From Ilex aquifolium (Eukaryota; Streptophyta; Magnoliopsida; Aquifoliales; Aquifoliaceae), in NCBI GenBank assembly GCA_951799425.1, contig OX637407.1, forward strand, positions 23,318,981-23,382,980: DNA of 64,000 nt, in the 5' to 3' direction. Below, in pieces: positions 1 through 11,191 of this stretch; position 1 is the stretch's first letter, and each line of letters starts with the position of its first letter. Below the pieces are notes generated by a model. The model saw only the letters and a list, made by a program, of their open reading frames with translations, was not told the origin of the DNA and searched no databases. The position numbers were made by a program, and so were the translations under genes.

Positions 1-1
1 T

Positions 2-2374
2 TCCACTCTTTGCATATTTCTTGGATATTCTACTGAACACAAAGGGTATAAGTGTTTTGATCCCCAACGGAATAGAGTGATTGTTTCTTGTCATGTTATT
101 TTTTATGAGAACTATTTTCTTTATCCTTATCTTCACAAACCTTCCTCTTCTCGGTTGGATTCTTCCCCTATCCTTTTTCATTGCCCAACAGACTTGTTTC
201 TCCCACAAAGTCCCATTTCACCTGGACTCCTTCACCCAAAACTCCATATTTACCCAACTCAGATTTTGTCTTATCTCCCACTTCACATACCAGTTCTCAT
301 CCAACTGTCCACACCAACCGCCCTTCTTCGTCTACTTTATCTCCAGATTTTGTCTTATCTCCTCCTTCCTAGATCAGTCCTCATCCAGTTATCCTCACCA
401 ACCGACCTCCTTTATTGGTTTCCCAAGACTCCTCACCATCTTCTTCGGTTTTACCCACCCATTTGAAATCCTCTCAGCCCTTATCTCCTCTTGTGGCTGG
501 TTCGACATATTCTCCTCCTTTATCGCCTAATTCACGATCTTCGGCTTCATCCAGATTAGTCTCTGATCGTTTGGTTTCTTCGGCTAATTCGAAATCTTCC
601 TCTGCTTTATCGGAATTTTCGGATAATTCAAAATTTTATTCTGATTCATCTTTAGACTCCAATGTTGGTACTTTATCCCAATTATTTGATTCTTCTCCGG
701 GTATACCAAATTCTATGTCTTCCACATGTTTCAACTCACCCCATGGTCACTCGAACCCAAGACGGTACCCGTCGGCCCCGTATTTTACCCTCTCTGTTTC
801 ATACCCATGAAGCTTCACCGATTCCATCTGAACCTCAAACATTCATTGAAGCCTTTCACAATGTTCATTGGTGTCAAGCCATGCTTGACGAATTTACTGC
901 TTTGCTTAAAAATAAAACTTGGTCTTTGGTTCCTTTGCCACCCAATACCAATGTCATTAGTTCAAAGTGGGTTTACAAAGTAAAACAACGGTCTGATGGT
1001 TCCTTGGAACGTTACAAGGCCCATCTTGTTGCTCAAGGCTTTCATCAAAAACCAAGCATCGATTATGATGAAACTTATAGTCCGATGGTCAAACCCACTA
1101 CCATTCGGACGATTCTCTCACTTGCCTTGTCTCAAAATTGGCCAGTTCATCAACTCGACGTCAAGAATGCATTTTTGCATGGTTCGTTGATTGAAACTAT
1201 TTACATGAAGCAACCTAAGGGCTTTGTTCACCAGCACTATCCACATCATGTATGTCGGTTGAATAAAGGCATCTATGGGTTAAAACAAGCACAACGTGCC
1301 TGGTTTCAACATTTCACTAGTTTCTTATATAAACAAGGCTTCCGCTGTAGTCATTCTGGCTCTTTTATGTTCATTTTTCAAACATCCACCGACATGGTAA
1401 TTCTCTTGTTATATGTTGATGACATTCTTCATACGACTTCTTCTCAGTCATTGTTAACTCATGTCACAGCTTCACTAAAATCTGAATTTTTTAGGATTGA
1501 TTTAGGTCCTGATCATCATTTTCTTGGTATTACTCTTACTTCTAATTCCGATGGATTTTTTCTGTCTTAATCCAAGTATACCAAGGACCTTTTAATCAAA
1601 AGTGGCCTACTTCATGCTAAACCAGTCAACACGCCCCTAGTCAGCAAACTTTCCCCTAGTTCTTTCCCTGACCTTGCTTACTCAAATCCCTCTCATTATC
1701 GTAGCTTGGTTGGAGCATTGTAGTACTTGACTTTCACCCGCCCGAACATTGCCTTTGTTGTTCATCATGTTTGCCAACACATGCATGATCCAAGAGATTC
1801 TCATTTTTTGGCTGTCAAACGCATCTTGCGTTATCTCAAAGAGACTATTCATTTTGGACTCCAATTGTATAAAAGCAATTGCGATCAAATAATTGCATAT
1901 TCAGACGCTGATTGGGCTGGTTGTCCTCATTCTCGTCGCTCTACCACTGGTTACTGTGTATTTCTTGGATCCAATCTAGTTTCTTGGTCTGCAAAGAAAT
2001 AGCCTACTATTTCCTGTTCCAGTGCGGAAACGAAGAATTGTTTGGTTGCATATACCGTTGTTGATACTTGTTGGTTATAATCTCTTCTCCGGGATTTGCA
2101 TATACCACCCAAACAACCAACTGTGGTTTATTGTGACAATATCAATGCCACCTATTTGGCAATCAATCCGGTTCAACATGCTCGCACAAAGCATATTGAG
2201 GTTGATATTCATTTTGTTCGTGAACGTGTTGCTTGGGGGCATCTAAAGGTTCAACATGTGTCTACATATGACCAGTTGGCAGATATATTTACCAAAAGCT
2301 TACCTGCTTCCAAGTTTCAGAAATTAAGATACAATCTATACGTGCTTCCATCCGCTGCTTAGCTTGTGGGGGCG
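2..2374 (+). pseudogene. Ty1/copia polyprotein, 3' part, decayed (integrase end, reverse transcriptase, RNase H)
   Basis: The remains of a copia-type pol gene run off the left edge. Frame 2 opens with the integrase C-terminal signature (FLGYSTEHKGYKCF, from base 20). A Ser/Thr/Pro-rich linker follows, in another frame around 415-720. The reverse transcriptase lies at 662-1570, with the LDVKNAFLHG motif and the YVDD catalytic box near 1412-1423. RNase H motifs (SDADWAGC, then TKHIEVDIHFVRE) lie at 1727-2362. The frame changes near 415 and 662, and in-frame stops sit near 1568, 1721 and 2000, so it cannot make a working polyprotein. The order integrase, RT, RNase H identifies copia rather than gypsy. 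Gag, protease and the 5' LTR lie outside the window. Confidence 0.93.
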
Positions 2375-2525
2375 TATTAGAGCATTATTTACTTGTATTA
2401 TTCAGTAGGGTTAGTTGTATCAATAAACACATGTACTCCTCTTATATATACGATAATACACTCACCCTAAGGGGTGTGGAATTCCATTATTCTTCAGTTT
2501 AAAGAAGCTCTTAGCATTAGTATCA
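2375..2525 (+). repeat. Copia 3' LTR (start clear, end approximate)
   Basis: Just after the RNase H stop there is a G-rich polypurine tract (TTGTGGGGGC, about 2364-2373), followed by TATTAGAGCATT. This matches the usual copia TGTTAGAG start with G changed to A. A short TATATATA stretch lies near 2443. The right boundary near 2517-2525 is a guess, because the 5' LTR needed for comparison is outside the window. Confidence 0.6.
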
Positions 2526-2625
2526 GCTAAAGTTCTTGTTTGTGTATAGGAGGAGAGAAGGAAGAGAAATATGCAGAGAAGATGAGACTTGGGCATAAGA
2601 GAGAGAGAGAGAGACCAATATCTAA

Positions 2626-2991
2626 GAGCAACTCCAAGGGACTCTCTAAAAGCTCCATCCTAGCTATTTTGAAGAGTCCCTCCCTAAAATTTCTCTCCAA
2701 AGGACTATGTATCCCACTAGCTATTTTCCATAATCCCATTTTCACTCACTAGATCTGGCGAGCCACAATAGCTAATTATTTGTTTTTGCGGCAATTTTCT
2801 TCTCACTCCACTGCACCCCCTTTCATCGTTTTCTTTATCAGCGACATCAGCTCCTCTCAACGTCTTCACACAACAGAGGCTTCATTATCTTCACAGAGGC
2901 TGGTGGTGGCTGCATCGTCTTCTTCCAAGGCTTTATCACCCAGGTATGGAGTTCTCTCTCTCTCTCTCTCTGTATATATACCACTGAAACC

Positions 2992-3034
<43 letters not shown>

Positions 3035-4102
3035 CTCACTAAAACCCCACCGAAACCCATCAAAACCTATCTCTCTCAGTTCCTATTGAAACTTCTGAAT
3101 TAGAGATTTGAAATTATTGATTTATTTGGGATTTGAAATTTCTGATTTAGGGATTTGAAATTTCCCTTTTGTTGAACATGTTTTGCTGTATTGTTTTGTT
3201 GGACATGTTCATGGCCATTTCTAGCAGTTGTTTAACTAGTAAGAGGAATATTGGAAAACCCAATTCGTATATTTACTTGAATCTATATATTTTTTTGTTT
3301 TTTTTCCATGGGTTTAAGAGTTTTGCTTGAGAGCATTTAATGGTTGGTGTCTTGGTTTTTAATGCTGTAGTCCCTGAATCTTGGAGGCCGATTCTTGATG
3401 GAATGGTTTTCATGTTTTAATACAACGTGTTTTTCAGTAATATTTTCTTTTGTTTATTTATGATATTTTATTTGATTGTTTGATTTTCTTAGGTATTGAA
3501 GTTTAAACAATAGAATGAAACAAACATGAGAATCATGTAATTATGGGGATATTTTTGTGATTTTTTTTGATTGATTTTGAGGTTCTGCCTAATTTTCTAA
3601 TTGGGTGTTCTACGATTCAGTCATGTTTCATTTACTCTTATGTTTGTTCCATGACATTTATAATAAAAGTTCATCCCCTAAATGGTGCTAGTAAGGAAAA
3701 TAGGAAGCTCCATCATATCTCTGGGTATTTGATCCTATATGTGGTTTCTTATATCCTCTTTGAATTATAGGCATCACGGATTTTTTGTTAATGAATCTTG
3801 ACATCACGAATCTAGAAAGTTTGTTAATTTTAGCATTGTGGCTATGTTGAATTATAGACATTACTTATGGAATCACAAATTTTGATGATGTGGCGTAACA
3901 TGTCATCAATATGGCGATGATGTGGCATGCTAAGTAATATTTTAGATTTCAATTATTAATAGTTAGTTAAAGTTAGTTGAAATAGTTAGTTAAAATAAAG
4001 AGTTGTTGAAGTAAACTAGTAGGAGTTACTCTTTAAAATAGATAGTGTAATAAAAAAGTTTATTTTGGCTAGCTATTTTAACTAGCATCCTTGAAGTTGC
4101 TC
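2626..4102. mobile_element. PIF/Harbinger-type non-autonomous element, 1477 bp
   Basis: The ends are imperfect inverted repeats. The left end starts GAGCAACTCCAAGGG; the reverse complement of the right end starts GAGCAACTTCAAGGATG. Both are followed by a 'TAGCTATTTT'-like motif. Each end abuts the trinucleotide TAA (2623-2625 and 4103-4105), the 3-bp target duplication typical of PIF/Harbinger. The interior holds a (CT)n microsatellite at about 2950-3030 and AT-rich sequence, with no transposase. A splice-donor-like CCAG|GTATGG near 2940 may be a remnant of the 5' region of an element gene. Confidence 0.75.
2953..3030. repeat. (CT)n microsatellite
   Basis: Two CT-dinucleotide tracts (about 2953-2970 and 2995-3030) are separated by a short unique stretch. 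They lie inside the Harbinger-type element. The apparent Ser/Leu and Arg/Glu reading frames here are repeat artefacts. Confidence 0.85.
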
Positions 4103-4147
4103 TAACACATAAACACATCCCAGTTTATATTCAACAGATCCAATAGT

Positions 4148-4624
4148 CAAATCCGATAGAAGTTTATGTACGGAATGCATTGGGATATCTTTCATATCCA
4201 ATGGATAGCATTTGAATCAATAGCATTTTTCTTCTTTGTGCACAATCTCTTCCCGTTATATGAAAGATCTCCCTCCAAGCCGTACATACGACTTTCATAG
4301 AACACGTTTTTTCGCAGAATTCTATATGTATATATGAGATCGAGTAAGAAATTGAATTCTATTTACTCACTTTAAATTGAGTATCCGTTTCCATCCCTTT
4401 TTTGCTAGGATTAGAAATCCTATATTTTACATATTCATACGATTGAGTCCTTGAGTTTCCGAAAAAAAGTGTTTTGAATCATTGCTATTTGACTCGGACC
4501 TATTCTAAAAAAAATCAAGGTATTTTAAATTGTTTGTTGACACGGACAAAATCAGGGAAAACCTCTAAAATTATTTCAATATTGAACCTTGGACATATAA
4601 TAGTTCCAAATCCGATAGAAGTTT
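4148..4624 (-). other. Nuclear plastid-DNA insert (rps12 second-intron-like) between 18-bp direct repeats
   Basis: From about 4258 to 4606 the minus strand resembles the group II intron between the second and third rps12 exons of the chloroplast inverted repeat. The domain V-like segment 'AAGTCGTATGTACGGCTTGG' lies near 4281-4300, followed upstream by the characteristic 'GACTCAATCGTATG' and 'TTGAACCTTGGACATATAA'-type stretches (plus-strand sense). The rps12 exons are absent. Positions 4148-4165 and 4607-4624 are an identical 18-bp direct repeat that brackets the block. The left part (4166-4257) is not recognised. The identification rests on remembered plastid sequence, not an alignment. Confidence 0.7.
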
Positions 4625-4974
4625 GAAATTCGATCTAAAAACCGATTGGTTTTGATTGACTTAACTATGGCTAAATTTTCTAAATTAGCTCCAAATAGTA
4701 ACTCAATTTCATTAACTCATCATTCAAAGTTGTCATATATTTTAATTTATTGGTACATATAACTCGACTCAAATTTTGATATATTCAATCCGTAAAGAAA
4801 TTGAACATGCCTCTACAAAGTACGAAGACAATAGAAAAAGAGAGAACAAATCTCTCAAATGCATATTACATACAAACTTGCCCTCATATATATGTGTGTG
4901 TGTGTGAATTTGAGAGTTCCATGGACAATGCATGGGGTAGCAGACTTTTGAACACAAACAAGCACATATCTGAA

Positions 4975-6891
4975 CTAGGAAGGGGGTGGTGAGGTCAAAG
5001 TCAAATTTTCAGGTGGAATCATGTGCTGAACCGGATCTGGGTTTGGAGAAGGAGGAGGATCAGGGCCGGATCTTCTCCACCAGAACTTCCCACTATTATG
5101 ATCTGCAAATGCAAGAAATTACATAAATTTACGACTCCCGATTAGGACTGTTAATCGAGTGAAACTTTGCGAATTCGAGTTGAACCTGCCGAGCTCATTT
5201 TTCTAAACGAGCTTAAACAATTGTTCAAGCTTGGCTAGTTTAGAAAATAAATCGAACCCGAATAGCTCGACTGTTTTATATATAAGCGGGCCGAACTTTG
5301 TGAGTTCGAGTTGAGTCTTATATGAGTCGAATCCAAGCCGAACTCAAATAACTTGACTCGATTATCAGCCCTACTTTCGATTCCTTATATTTGATAGAAA
5401 AGAACAAAAAAGGGAATGAAAAGAAAATAACACTAATAAACATATAACTTTAATACCATTCCAGCATTCCTAGGCCTCAACCTCAGTTCAGTCCATGCTT
5501 GGAGTCATCCTACTGAGTTTCAACTACGAAGATGGAGAGTTTTGCTCTTAAAAATGCTTGCATCGTATCCAGTGTACAAAGGTTTTACCTATGACAGCGT
5601 CTCGGAAATGTAAATGATAGATATTCTTACTTTTCATTTGGAGAGATTGATTTTTAGACTTGAACCCGTGCTATATTTTTGTGATGAGCATCTGACATCA
5701 CTTTCAATCGAATTTGTCATTAAGTTGTTTGTTTATAATCAAAAAATCATTACAAAATTCACTATACAAATTCTTTTTGAAACGTTCGAGTACTTTATTT
5801 TTTTGTGAAAACAAACAAAATGTGAATTTCAAGAAACTGCAGTCATAGATAACAGCTTTTTTTTTTTAAAAAAGGAATCTAAATGGGTAAATATCATAAG
5901 TAATCTTTAAATTTTGCCTCTTATTTTAAAATTATCTCGAAACTTTTACTTATCTCAATTTAGTTCATCCACTATTTATTTCATGTCACGTAAGTCCTGT
6001 CAATTTCAACCGTTAAATGTGGGCGAGCACATGACAAACACGTGACTTTTCTCTATTTTTTCTGACGGGTGAAATGGACGTGAGAACTTTATTGACACCA
6101 AATTGATGATTGAGCGACTAAATTGAGACAATTAAAAATTCATAAACCCTTTTAAAATAGAAGGCAAAATTTAAGGACTAATTATAATATTTACCCAATA
6201 TAAATTAGCCAAAAGAAAGAAAGAAAGAAAAAAAACTCTTAGTGGCATCCCTTAGTGAGTATATGTTTAATAACGACTACTTAAGGATCAGAGAAGCTTA
6301 TACAATGATTTAAAGTAAAATTCAGTGTTTTTTTTTTGTCAACGGTTAAGGGAGTTCGGGCCAGCTTACGCGCACTTCGACTAATCTTCACTCCGGGTTT
6401 GTTCAAAGACAAACAATCCACACCGAGATTAGGGTATTTATGAGGGATAAATCCCTCATGTTATGGCCACAAGGAGTTGTCAAGATTCGAACTCAAAACA
6501 TCTGGATTTACAGCTCGTTTCTGTTACCACTTGACCTACCTTTTCGAGTTAAAATTCAATGTTCGAAGGAAGAATTCACTCATTCAGCTTACTGAAAAGT
6601 AATTGACAAAAATATCAAAGCTAGATCTGAAGATGCAGCAATCTAAATATCTCTACTACTAATTGAATGCTTGGAGAGTGTTTGGAAAGCAGGAAAATTC
6701 TCATACATACAGGTGAAATTTGTGTCATATTTTCGACTAAATCTAAGCAGTTAAATATAGTCACACCCTTGTAACTAAGTAACCAGAAACTGACCTGCAT
6801 ATGCATTACCCAACAGCACCAGTTGCATGATGAAGATGGCAACAATCAACACCCGAAGGATCGAAAAATGTGTCGAAAAACAGGAAGCCAT
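4975..6891 (-). CDS. Small secreted peptide precursor, two exons, 74 aa
   Basis: Exon 1 is 6795-6891 and exon 2 is 4975-5102, joined by a 1692-bp GT-AG intron (G|GTCAG donor, TTTGCAG acceptor) with the split Asp codon in phase. Residues 1-32 form a classical signal peptide: a short N-region, the hydrophobic core LRVLIVAIFIMQLVLLG, and cleavage probably after NAYA. The mature part of about 42 residues is Pro-rich with no cysteine. It contains KFWWRRSGPDPPPSPNPDP, whose SGPDP core recalls CLE (SGPDP/SGPNP) and PIP (SGPS) peptides without fitting either consensus. A TATA box (6932-6940) and a W-box (TTGACT, 6950-6955) lie just upstream. The function is not identified; an extracellular signalling peptide is an inference. 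Confidence 0.72.
5143..5373. mobile_element. hAT-like MITE, 231 bp, in the intron of the peptide gene
   Basis: The terminal inverted repeats are TAGGACTGTTAATCGAG (left) and the reverse complement TAGGGCTGATAATCGAG (right). The 8-bp flanks CTCCCGAT and CTTTCGAT agree at 6 of 8 positions. The interior is rich in GAGCTCGA-type motifs. A related copy is at 41120-41426. Confidence 0.65.
5885..6196. mobile_element. Mutator-type MITE, 312 bp, in the intron of the peptide gene
   Basis: The ends are long imperfect inverted repeats starting GGGTAAATATC (left) and GGGTAAATATT (right, reverse complement). Both continue into TTAAATTTTGCC and TATTTTAAAA. The 9-bp flanks AATCTAAAT and AATATAAAT differ at one position, which fits the 9-bp target duplication of Mutator-like elements. 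There is no coding capacity. Confidence 0.75.
6328..6550 (-). mobile_element. Au-type SINE with target-site duplication
   Basis: Read on the minus strand, the element has a tRNA-like head with an A-box-like GTCAAGTGGTAAC and a B-box-like GAGTTCGAATCTTG. It ends in the Au-SINE tail motif GTGCGCGTAAGCTGGCCC, then an A-rich tract. The flanks AAAATTCAGTG (6317-6327) and AAAATTCAATG (6551-6561) are a target duplication with one mismatch. It lies within the intron of the peptide gene. Confidence 0.85.
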
Positions 6892-6931
6892 ATGTTAGAA
6901 TGGATTACTATCTCCCTCTAGTTACCACACA

Positions 6932-6955
6932 ATTTATATAGAGAAACAAAGTCAA
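6932..6955 (-). promoter_or_regulatory. TATA box and W-box of the secreted-peptide gene
   Basis: On the minus strand, TATATAAAT (6932-6940) sits about 40 bp upstream of the ATG. A W-box core TTGACT (6950-6955) lies immediately before it. W-boxes bind WRKY factors, which would suit defence-type induction; that role is inferred. Confidence 0.55.
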
Positions 6956-7457
6956 CAGGTTGAAGAAGTCCATAACTTAATCCCCTCCCCGGAGCATAAT
7001 TAATGATTAATTCGGGTTAAACAAGTTTTTTTCTTCGCCCTCATCAGAGGGCGAATTTAGCTTACTCTTACCTAATCTATGAATATTAATTTAGTATTAA
7101 CAGAAAAACGCGGAATAAGTCCATAGAGCCATGCGTTACGTATTGTTATTGTCAAAAATCAGCATAAACTAGACAGGTTTGATGTGGGTTTTCATCATTA
7201 AGCACAATATTAGTGAATGCTACTTAAAGTGTCCCACTTGAGTTGATGATGGGTGATCTATATCCAAAAAAAAAATTATTGGAGGGAATTGAAATCCTAA
7301 CCTGAAAATGTAAGAACACAGAGTAATTCACATACCAAAGTCAAGTGTAAGGTGCTAGTGGGTACTCTCTCATTTTTCATGGAAATTACTCCACCAAAAA
7401 GAAAAGGGAGAATTTCACTTTGTAATATGAAATATTTAATATTTTTCATTTTATATC

Positions 7458-8963
7458 CTAATGCCCTGTTTGATACGATAGAAAAATCGAATGATGAAAA
7501 GTTGAAAAAAATGGAAAGTTGGAAGGATAAAGAAAACATCATGTTTGATAAATAAGGAAAACAAAAATGATGAAAAAGTGGATGAATGAACTTTCCTTCA
7601 AACTCACCAAAATTAATCTCTCCAAAATTGGAAGGAAACGTAGATTGAAAGTTAATTATTTGTGTTGACATGTATCTTATATATTTATAGTTATTGCATG
7701 TGCCTGAAGGTACAGAATAATAAAAAATGATAAACAATAAACATATTTGTATTCATATCCAAAATCAAACCACAAATATAGAGGAGAAATAAATGAATTT
7801 AAGTATTGGTTGTAGTGGTGGTGAGAGGTGATGGTGGTAGGAGAAGGTGATGGTTGTGGTGGGTGGCAATAACCATGGTGGCGGTAGTGGTGGTGGTGGC
7901 GGCGGCGGTGGGGGCGAAGTTGGTGGTGGTGGCGGTGGTGGCGATGGTGGTGGTGACGATGGTGATGGTGGTGGCGGCGGCGATGGCGACGACAATGGTT
8001 ATGGCTATGGCGACTGTGGTGGCGACTGCTGCGACGGTGGCGGTGGCGGTTGTGGTGGTGGTGGCGGCGGCGATGGTTATGGAAGTGGCGGCGACGGTGG
8101 TGGTGGGGGGGGGCGACAGCGGTGGTGGTGGTGGCGGGGGCGACGGCGGCGATGGTGGCGGCGGCGACAGCGGTGGTGGTGGCGGTGGCGGCGGGGTGGT
8201 GGTGGTGGTGATGGTGGTGGCGGTGGTGGTAGCGATGGCGATGGTGATGGTGGCGGCGGCGATGGTGGTGGTGGCGGTAGTGGTAGCGATGGCGATGGTG
8301 ATGGTGGCGGCGACGATGGTGGTGGTGGCTGCGGCGGCCACGGTGGTGGTGATGGCGGTGGTGGTGGTGGTGATAGAGGTAGTGGTGGTGGTAGAGGTAG
8401 TGGTGGGACGGTTTCAAACACTATTTTTTTTTTTTAAAGTACTTACGAGAAATAATTTCTAAAAGTACTTTTAAAAAATCACTGCAAACACACTTTTAAG
8501 GGCATATTTTTCTTATTAAATTTAAGGTGTTAATATTAGCCGTTAGATTAACTTTAAAGTAAAATTTAAATCGATCTGAATCGCGAAAAATAAAAGTCAT
8601 TTTATTTATCTTTTGAAATTTAAATTTAAGCTATTTTATTATATAGATATATCCTTTGATATATACATATATTATGTATACATTAATTTCATATATAAAT
8701 ACAATGATAAAATATGTATTTATACTTTTTTTTTTAAAATTAAAATAAAAAATTTAAAAATTAAAAATATATTTTTTATTTTACCAAACACAAAAAAAAT
8801 AATAATAAATTAATCATTTTTATTTTCAATCCATCCTACCAAACACAAAAGAAGAAAAGTGTATCATTCATACTTTCGTTCATTGGATGATAGAAAGCGT
8901 ATCCCTCCTATTTTCTATCACTTCTACTTTTCATCCTTCCTACCAAACGGAGCATAAAAGATT
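7458..8963. mobile_element. Possible DNA transposon around the GGN block (weak inverted ends)
   Basis: The left end ATGCCCTGTTTGATACGATAG and the reverse complement of the right end ATGCTCCGTTTGGTAGGAAGG resemble each other, and both continue into A-rich 'GAAAAGT'-type sequence. The CCGTTTGG motif is common at plant hAT and Mutator-like ends. No convincing target duplication was found, so this is tentative. Confidence 0.35.
7800..8405. repeat. GGN (mostly GGT/GGC) trinucleotide expansion, about 600 bp
   Basis: The plus strand is almost entirely GGT, GGC, GAT and GCG triplets, with a run of ten G at about 8104-8113. All three frames on the plus strand give Gly/Val/Trp-rich reading frames, and the minus strand gives His/Pro/Thr-rich ones. 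None starts in a convincing gene context, so the frames are treated as repeat artefacts. Confidence 0.9.
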
Positions 8964-9700
8964 AATTTTGTTACATTACACCTTCAATGTATTAAAAATA
9001 TTACAATTTGACCATTCCATTAACTTTCATTACTTATTCGTCAAAAACCACATCATTGACATTTGCGGAATAACTAACAGAACAATGTGAACAAATTAAT
9101 CTTTAAAAGTACAAAATGAGAATTTTTAAATCTTTCTGGGTCTAAAGTGCAATTCGGCCAAAAAAAAAAAAGAAACCTATACCAATATGATAAATGGCAT
9201 CAACGGAGCACAAAAGTATATGTGCCTTCATATTCTTGTCTCTACTTACCAAAAAAATTGCAAATTGTGGATAATCTAATCATCTAGGCGTAAACCAATA
9301 TGATGTTAACCCAGTATGTACATTGTTGTGTCATTTCCCAGCTATTTTCTGTGTTCAATAGATTCACATTGTTATTTCCAGACCGCCCAATATATTTTTA
9401 CTAGTTCTTTTGTATAATTCTTTGAGGAAATTACATCTCCAGCCTTTTCTGACAAGTACAAAGATATCTGTTTATTTCATTCTCAAGAAATAGAATGGTA
9501 CTCTCTATGGTGCTTGGCTACAATTCTTCAATTTTTTTGACACAAACTTATTTGAGGATAAAAATGTCAATTGATGATGTAATAAACGGATTTTGTTAGA
9601 TTTACATTTTGTTCACAAGTTGTAAGGGATTAAGTGAAACTCATAAAAATAGACAGGGTGAAGTGAGATCAAAGCTTATTACATAGGGGTTTGTTTTTTA
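8440..9700. other. AT-rich intergenic stretch, no gene seen
   Basis: Low-complexity A/T-rich sequence with short degenerate repeats. Only short reading frames without recognisable domains are present. Confidence 0.6.
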
Positions 9701-9708
9701 CCCTACTA

Positions 9709-9734
9709 GTAGTTGCACACGTGCGTTGCACGTG
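9709..9734 (-). terminator. Helitron 3' hairpin and CTAG terminus
   Basis: The perfect inverted repeat CACGTGC/GCACGTG with loop AAC is followed by TGCAACTACTAGT. Such hairpins act as the rolling-circle termination signal of Helitrons. Confidence 0.85.
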
Positions 9735-10431
9735 ATTCATTTCACGTTAGAATAAAAAAAATAGATATATCAAGAAATAAAGTCATTAGAATGGCACACA
9801 ATGATCTCATTCCCACGTTGCAATGGTAAAGAATGCATTAACTAGCACAAAATATTTGCTCATTACTTATTGCTCTTAAAAAATGGAGCAACATCTCAAC
9901 AATTTGTCCATCACATTCAACATGAACACACACTATCGGACTTTGACCCCATTCTGAAGAATAAGGCCCTCTTACTATATGAGCAGCTGCACTTGTCGGA
10001 CCAAGAAAATAAGAAAAATGGTTAAAAACTATGAATGTACGTAGAAACTTAGCATTTTGTTGAAAAGTTAATATTCTTATTACATCGTTTAGGATAAAGG
10101 AAATTAAGAAACAGTACAATAGTAAAATGAAGTAAAGCTATGTAAAGACGAGAAAGTGTATGAATTATAATGAACACATCGGTAAGATTGACAGTTAACT
10201 AAAATCAAATTAAAGATATTTACAATTGCATTGATTAAAATGTGAGGCATGAACTAGATTAAGAGTGTCATTGTAGCAACCAAAGGCCAAAATTAACATT
10301 CCTTTTGACAATTTAAAAAATCACTATAGGCGGAACACATGGAGATGCTGCCCAAGAACACACGAAGTAAACAAAAGCTCAACTATCTAGCTACACCAAA
10401 TATATCTCCTCCAGAAGTCCATTCAACTTTG

Positions 10432-10640
10432 TTAACCACAAGGAGTAGACTCTGAAAAAGAATAAAGATTCATCATGAGGTTCTTTAGCTTGAGCACTTT
10501 GTTTTCCACCCAGTCAAATGAGGTTTTGCTATTTCCTTCCATCCAAATGGCCCAAAAAAAGTAAAATGGAGCTGTCTCAAATTCTAGTTGAAGTGGAACA
10601 TATGGGCTAACCATCAAAATTTGCAAACCATCCCTATAAC
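10432..10640 (-). pseudogene. Exon-like fragment inside the Helitron
   Basis: An open frame of about 64 codons on the minus strand (ending FSESTPCG then a stop) follows an acceptor-like TTGCATAG near 10650. The segment FFWAIWMEGNSKTSFDWVE faintly resembles the C-terminal 'W..WKERN' region of plant LINE reverse transcriptases, too weakly to assign. It is probably a captured fragment. Confidence 0.3.
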
Positions 10641-10858
10641 AACCTATGCAACTCAGTAAGCTTAATAAAAATTGAATTTTATTTTTTCCTGGGAAATCAG
10701 ACTGGAAATTCCAATTCTTAAGGCCAAATTAAATATGACATTAACATGCTAAAGTCACTAAGACCAAAAAAATGATAAACCTGAATTCCATAACACATCA
10801 AATTTAGAAAGAGAATTGAACTCCAACAATTTCAAAATAAAATTGAACTCCCACATAC

Positions 10859-10995
10859 CTTGGCAGAAATTGAGAAATTGCACAAGTCGACCATACAATA
10901 ATTGACGACCAAAGGATAACTGTAAGAAGAAAAACAAGGATCTTAGTTTGGAAGACACCCAAACTGAGATCAACTCTTGCTGCCATAAAAAATTT
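10859..10995 (-). pseudogene. Exon-like fragment with a membrane segment, inside the Helitron
   Basis: The acceptor CTATTGTAG and donor CCAAG|GTATGTGG enclose 137 bp. Within it an ATG opens a frame with a strongly hydrophobic segment (TKILVFLLTVILWSSIIVW). The splice sites are on the Helitron's sense strand, as expected for gene fragments transcribed with the element. The source gene is not recognised. Confidence 0.4.
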
Positions 10996-11191
10996 CTACA
11001 ATAGTGATGGAAGAAAAATATCATAAATTACAATCCAAAAGTGACCCAGCAAAAAGGGAAAAAAAAATAAGATTGATCTTAGCATGGTAAAAACAATGTG
11101 CTCAGATCTGTACAAAATATCTATCACAATCCAAAGGAGAATAAACCCATATAAAAAATGTATAAAAATTGTAGATATATTGTCTACTTAC

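Noticed and set aside
7297-7737. 146-codon minus-strand frame
   Set aside because: No recognisable domain, AT-rich composition and overlap with probable transposon ends.
7677-8462. Long Gly-, Val- or His/Pro-rich open frames on both strands
   Set aside because: They exist in all frames of the GGN repeat and lack promoter, splice or domain support.
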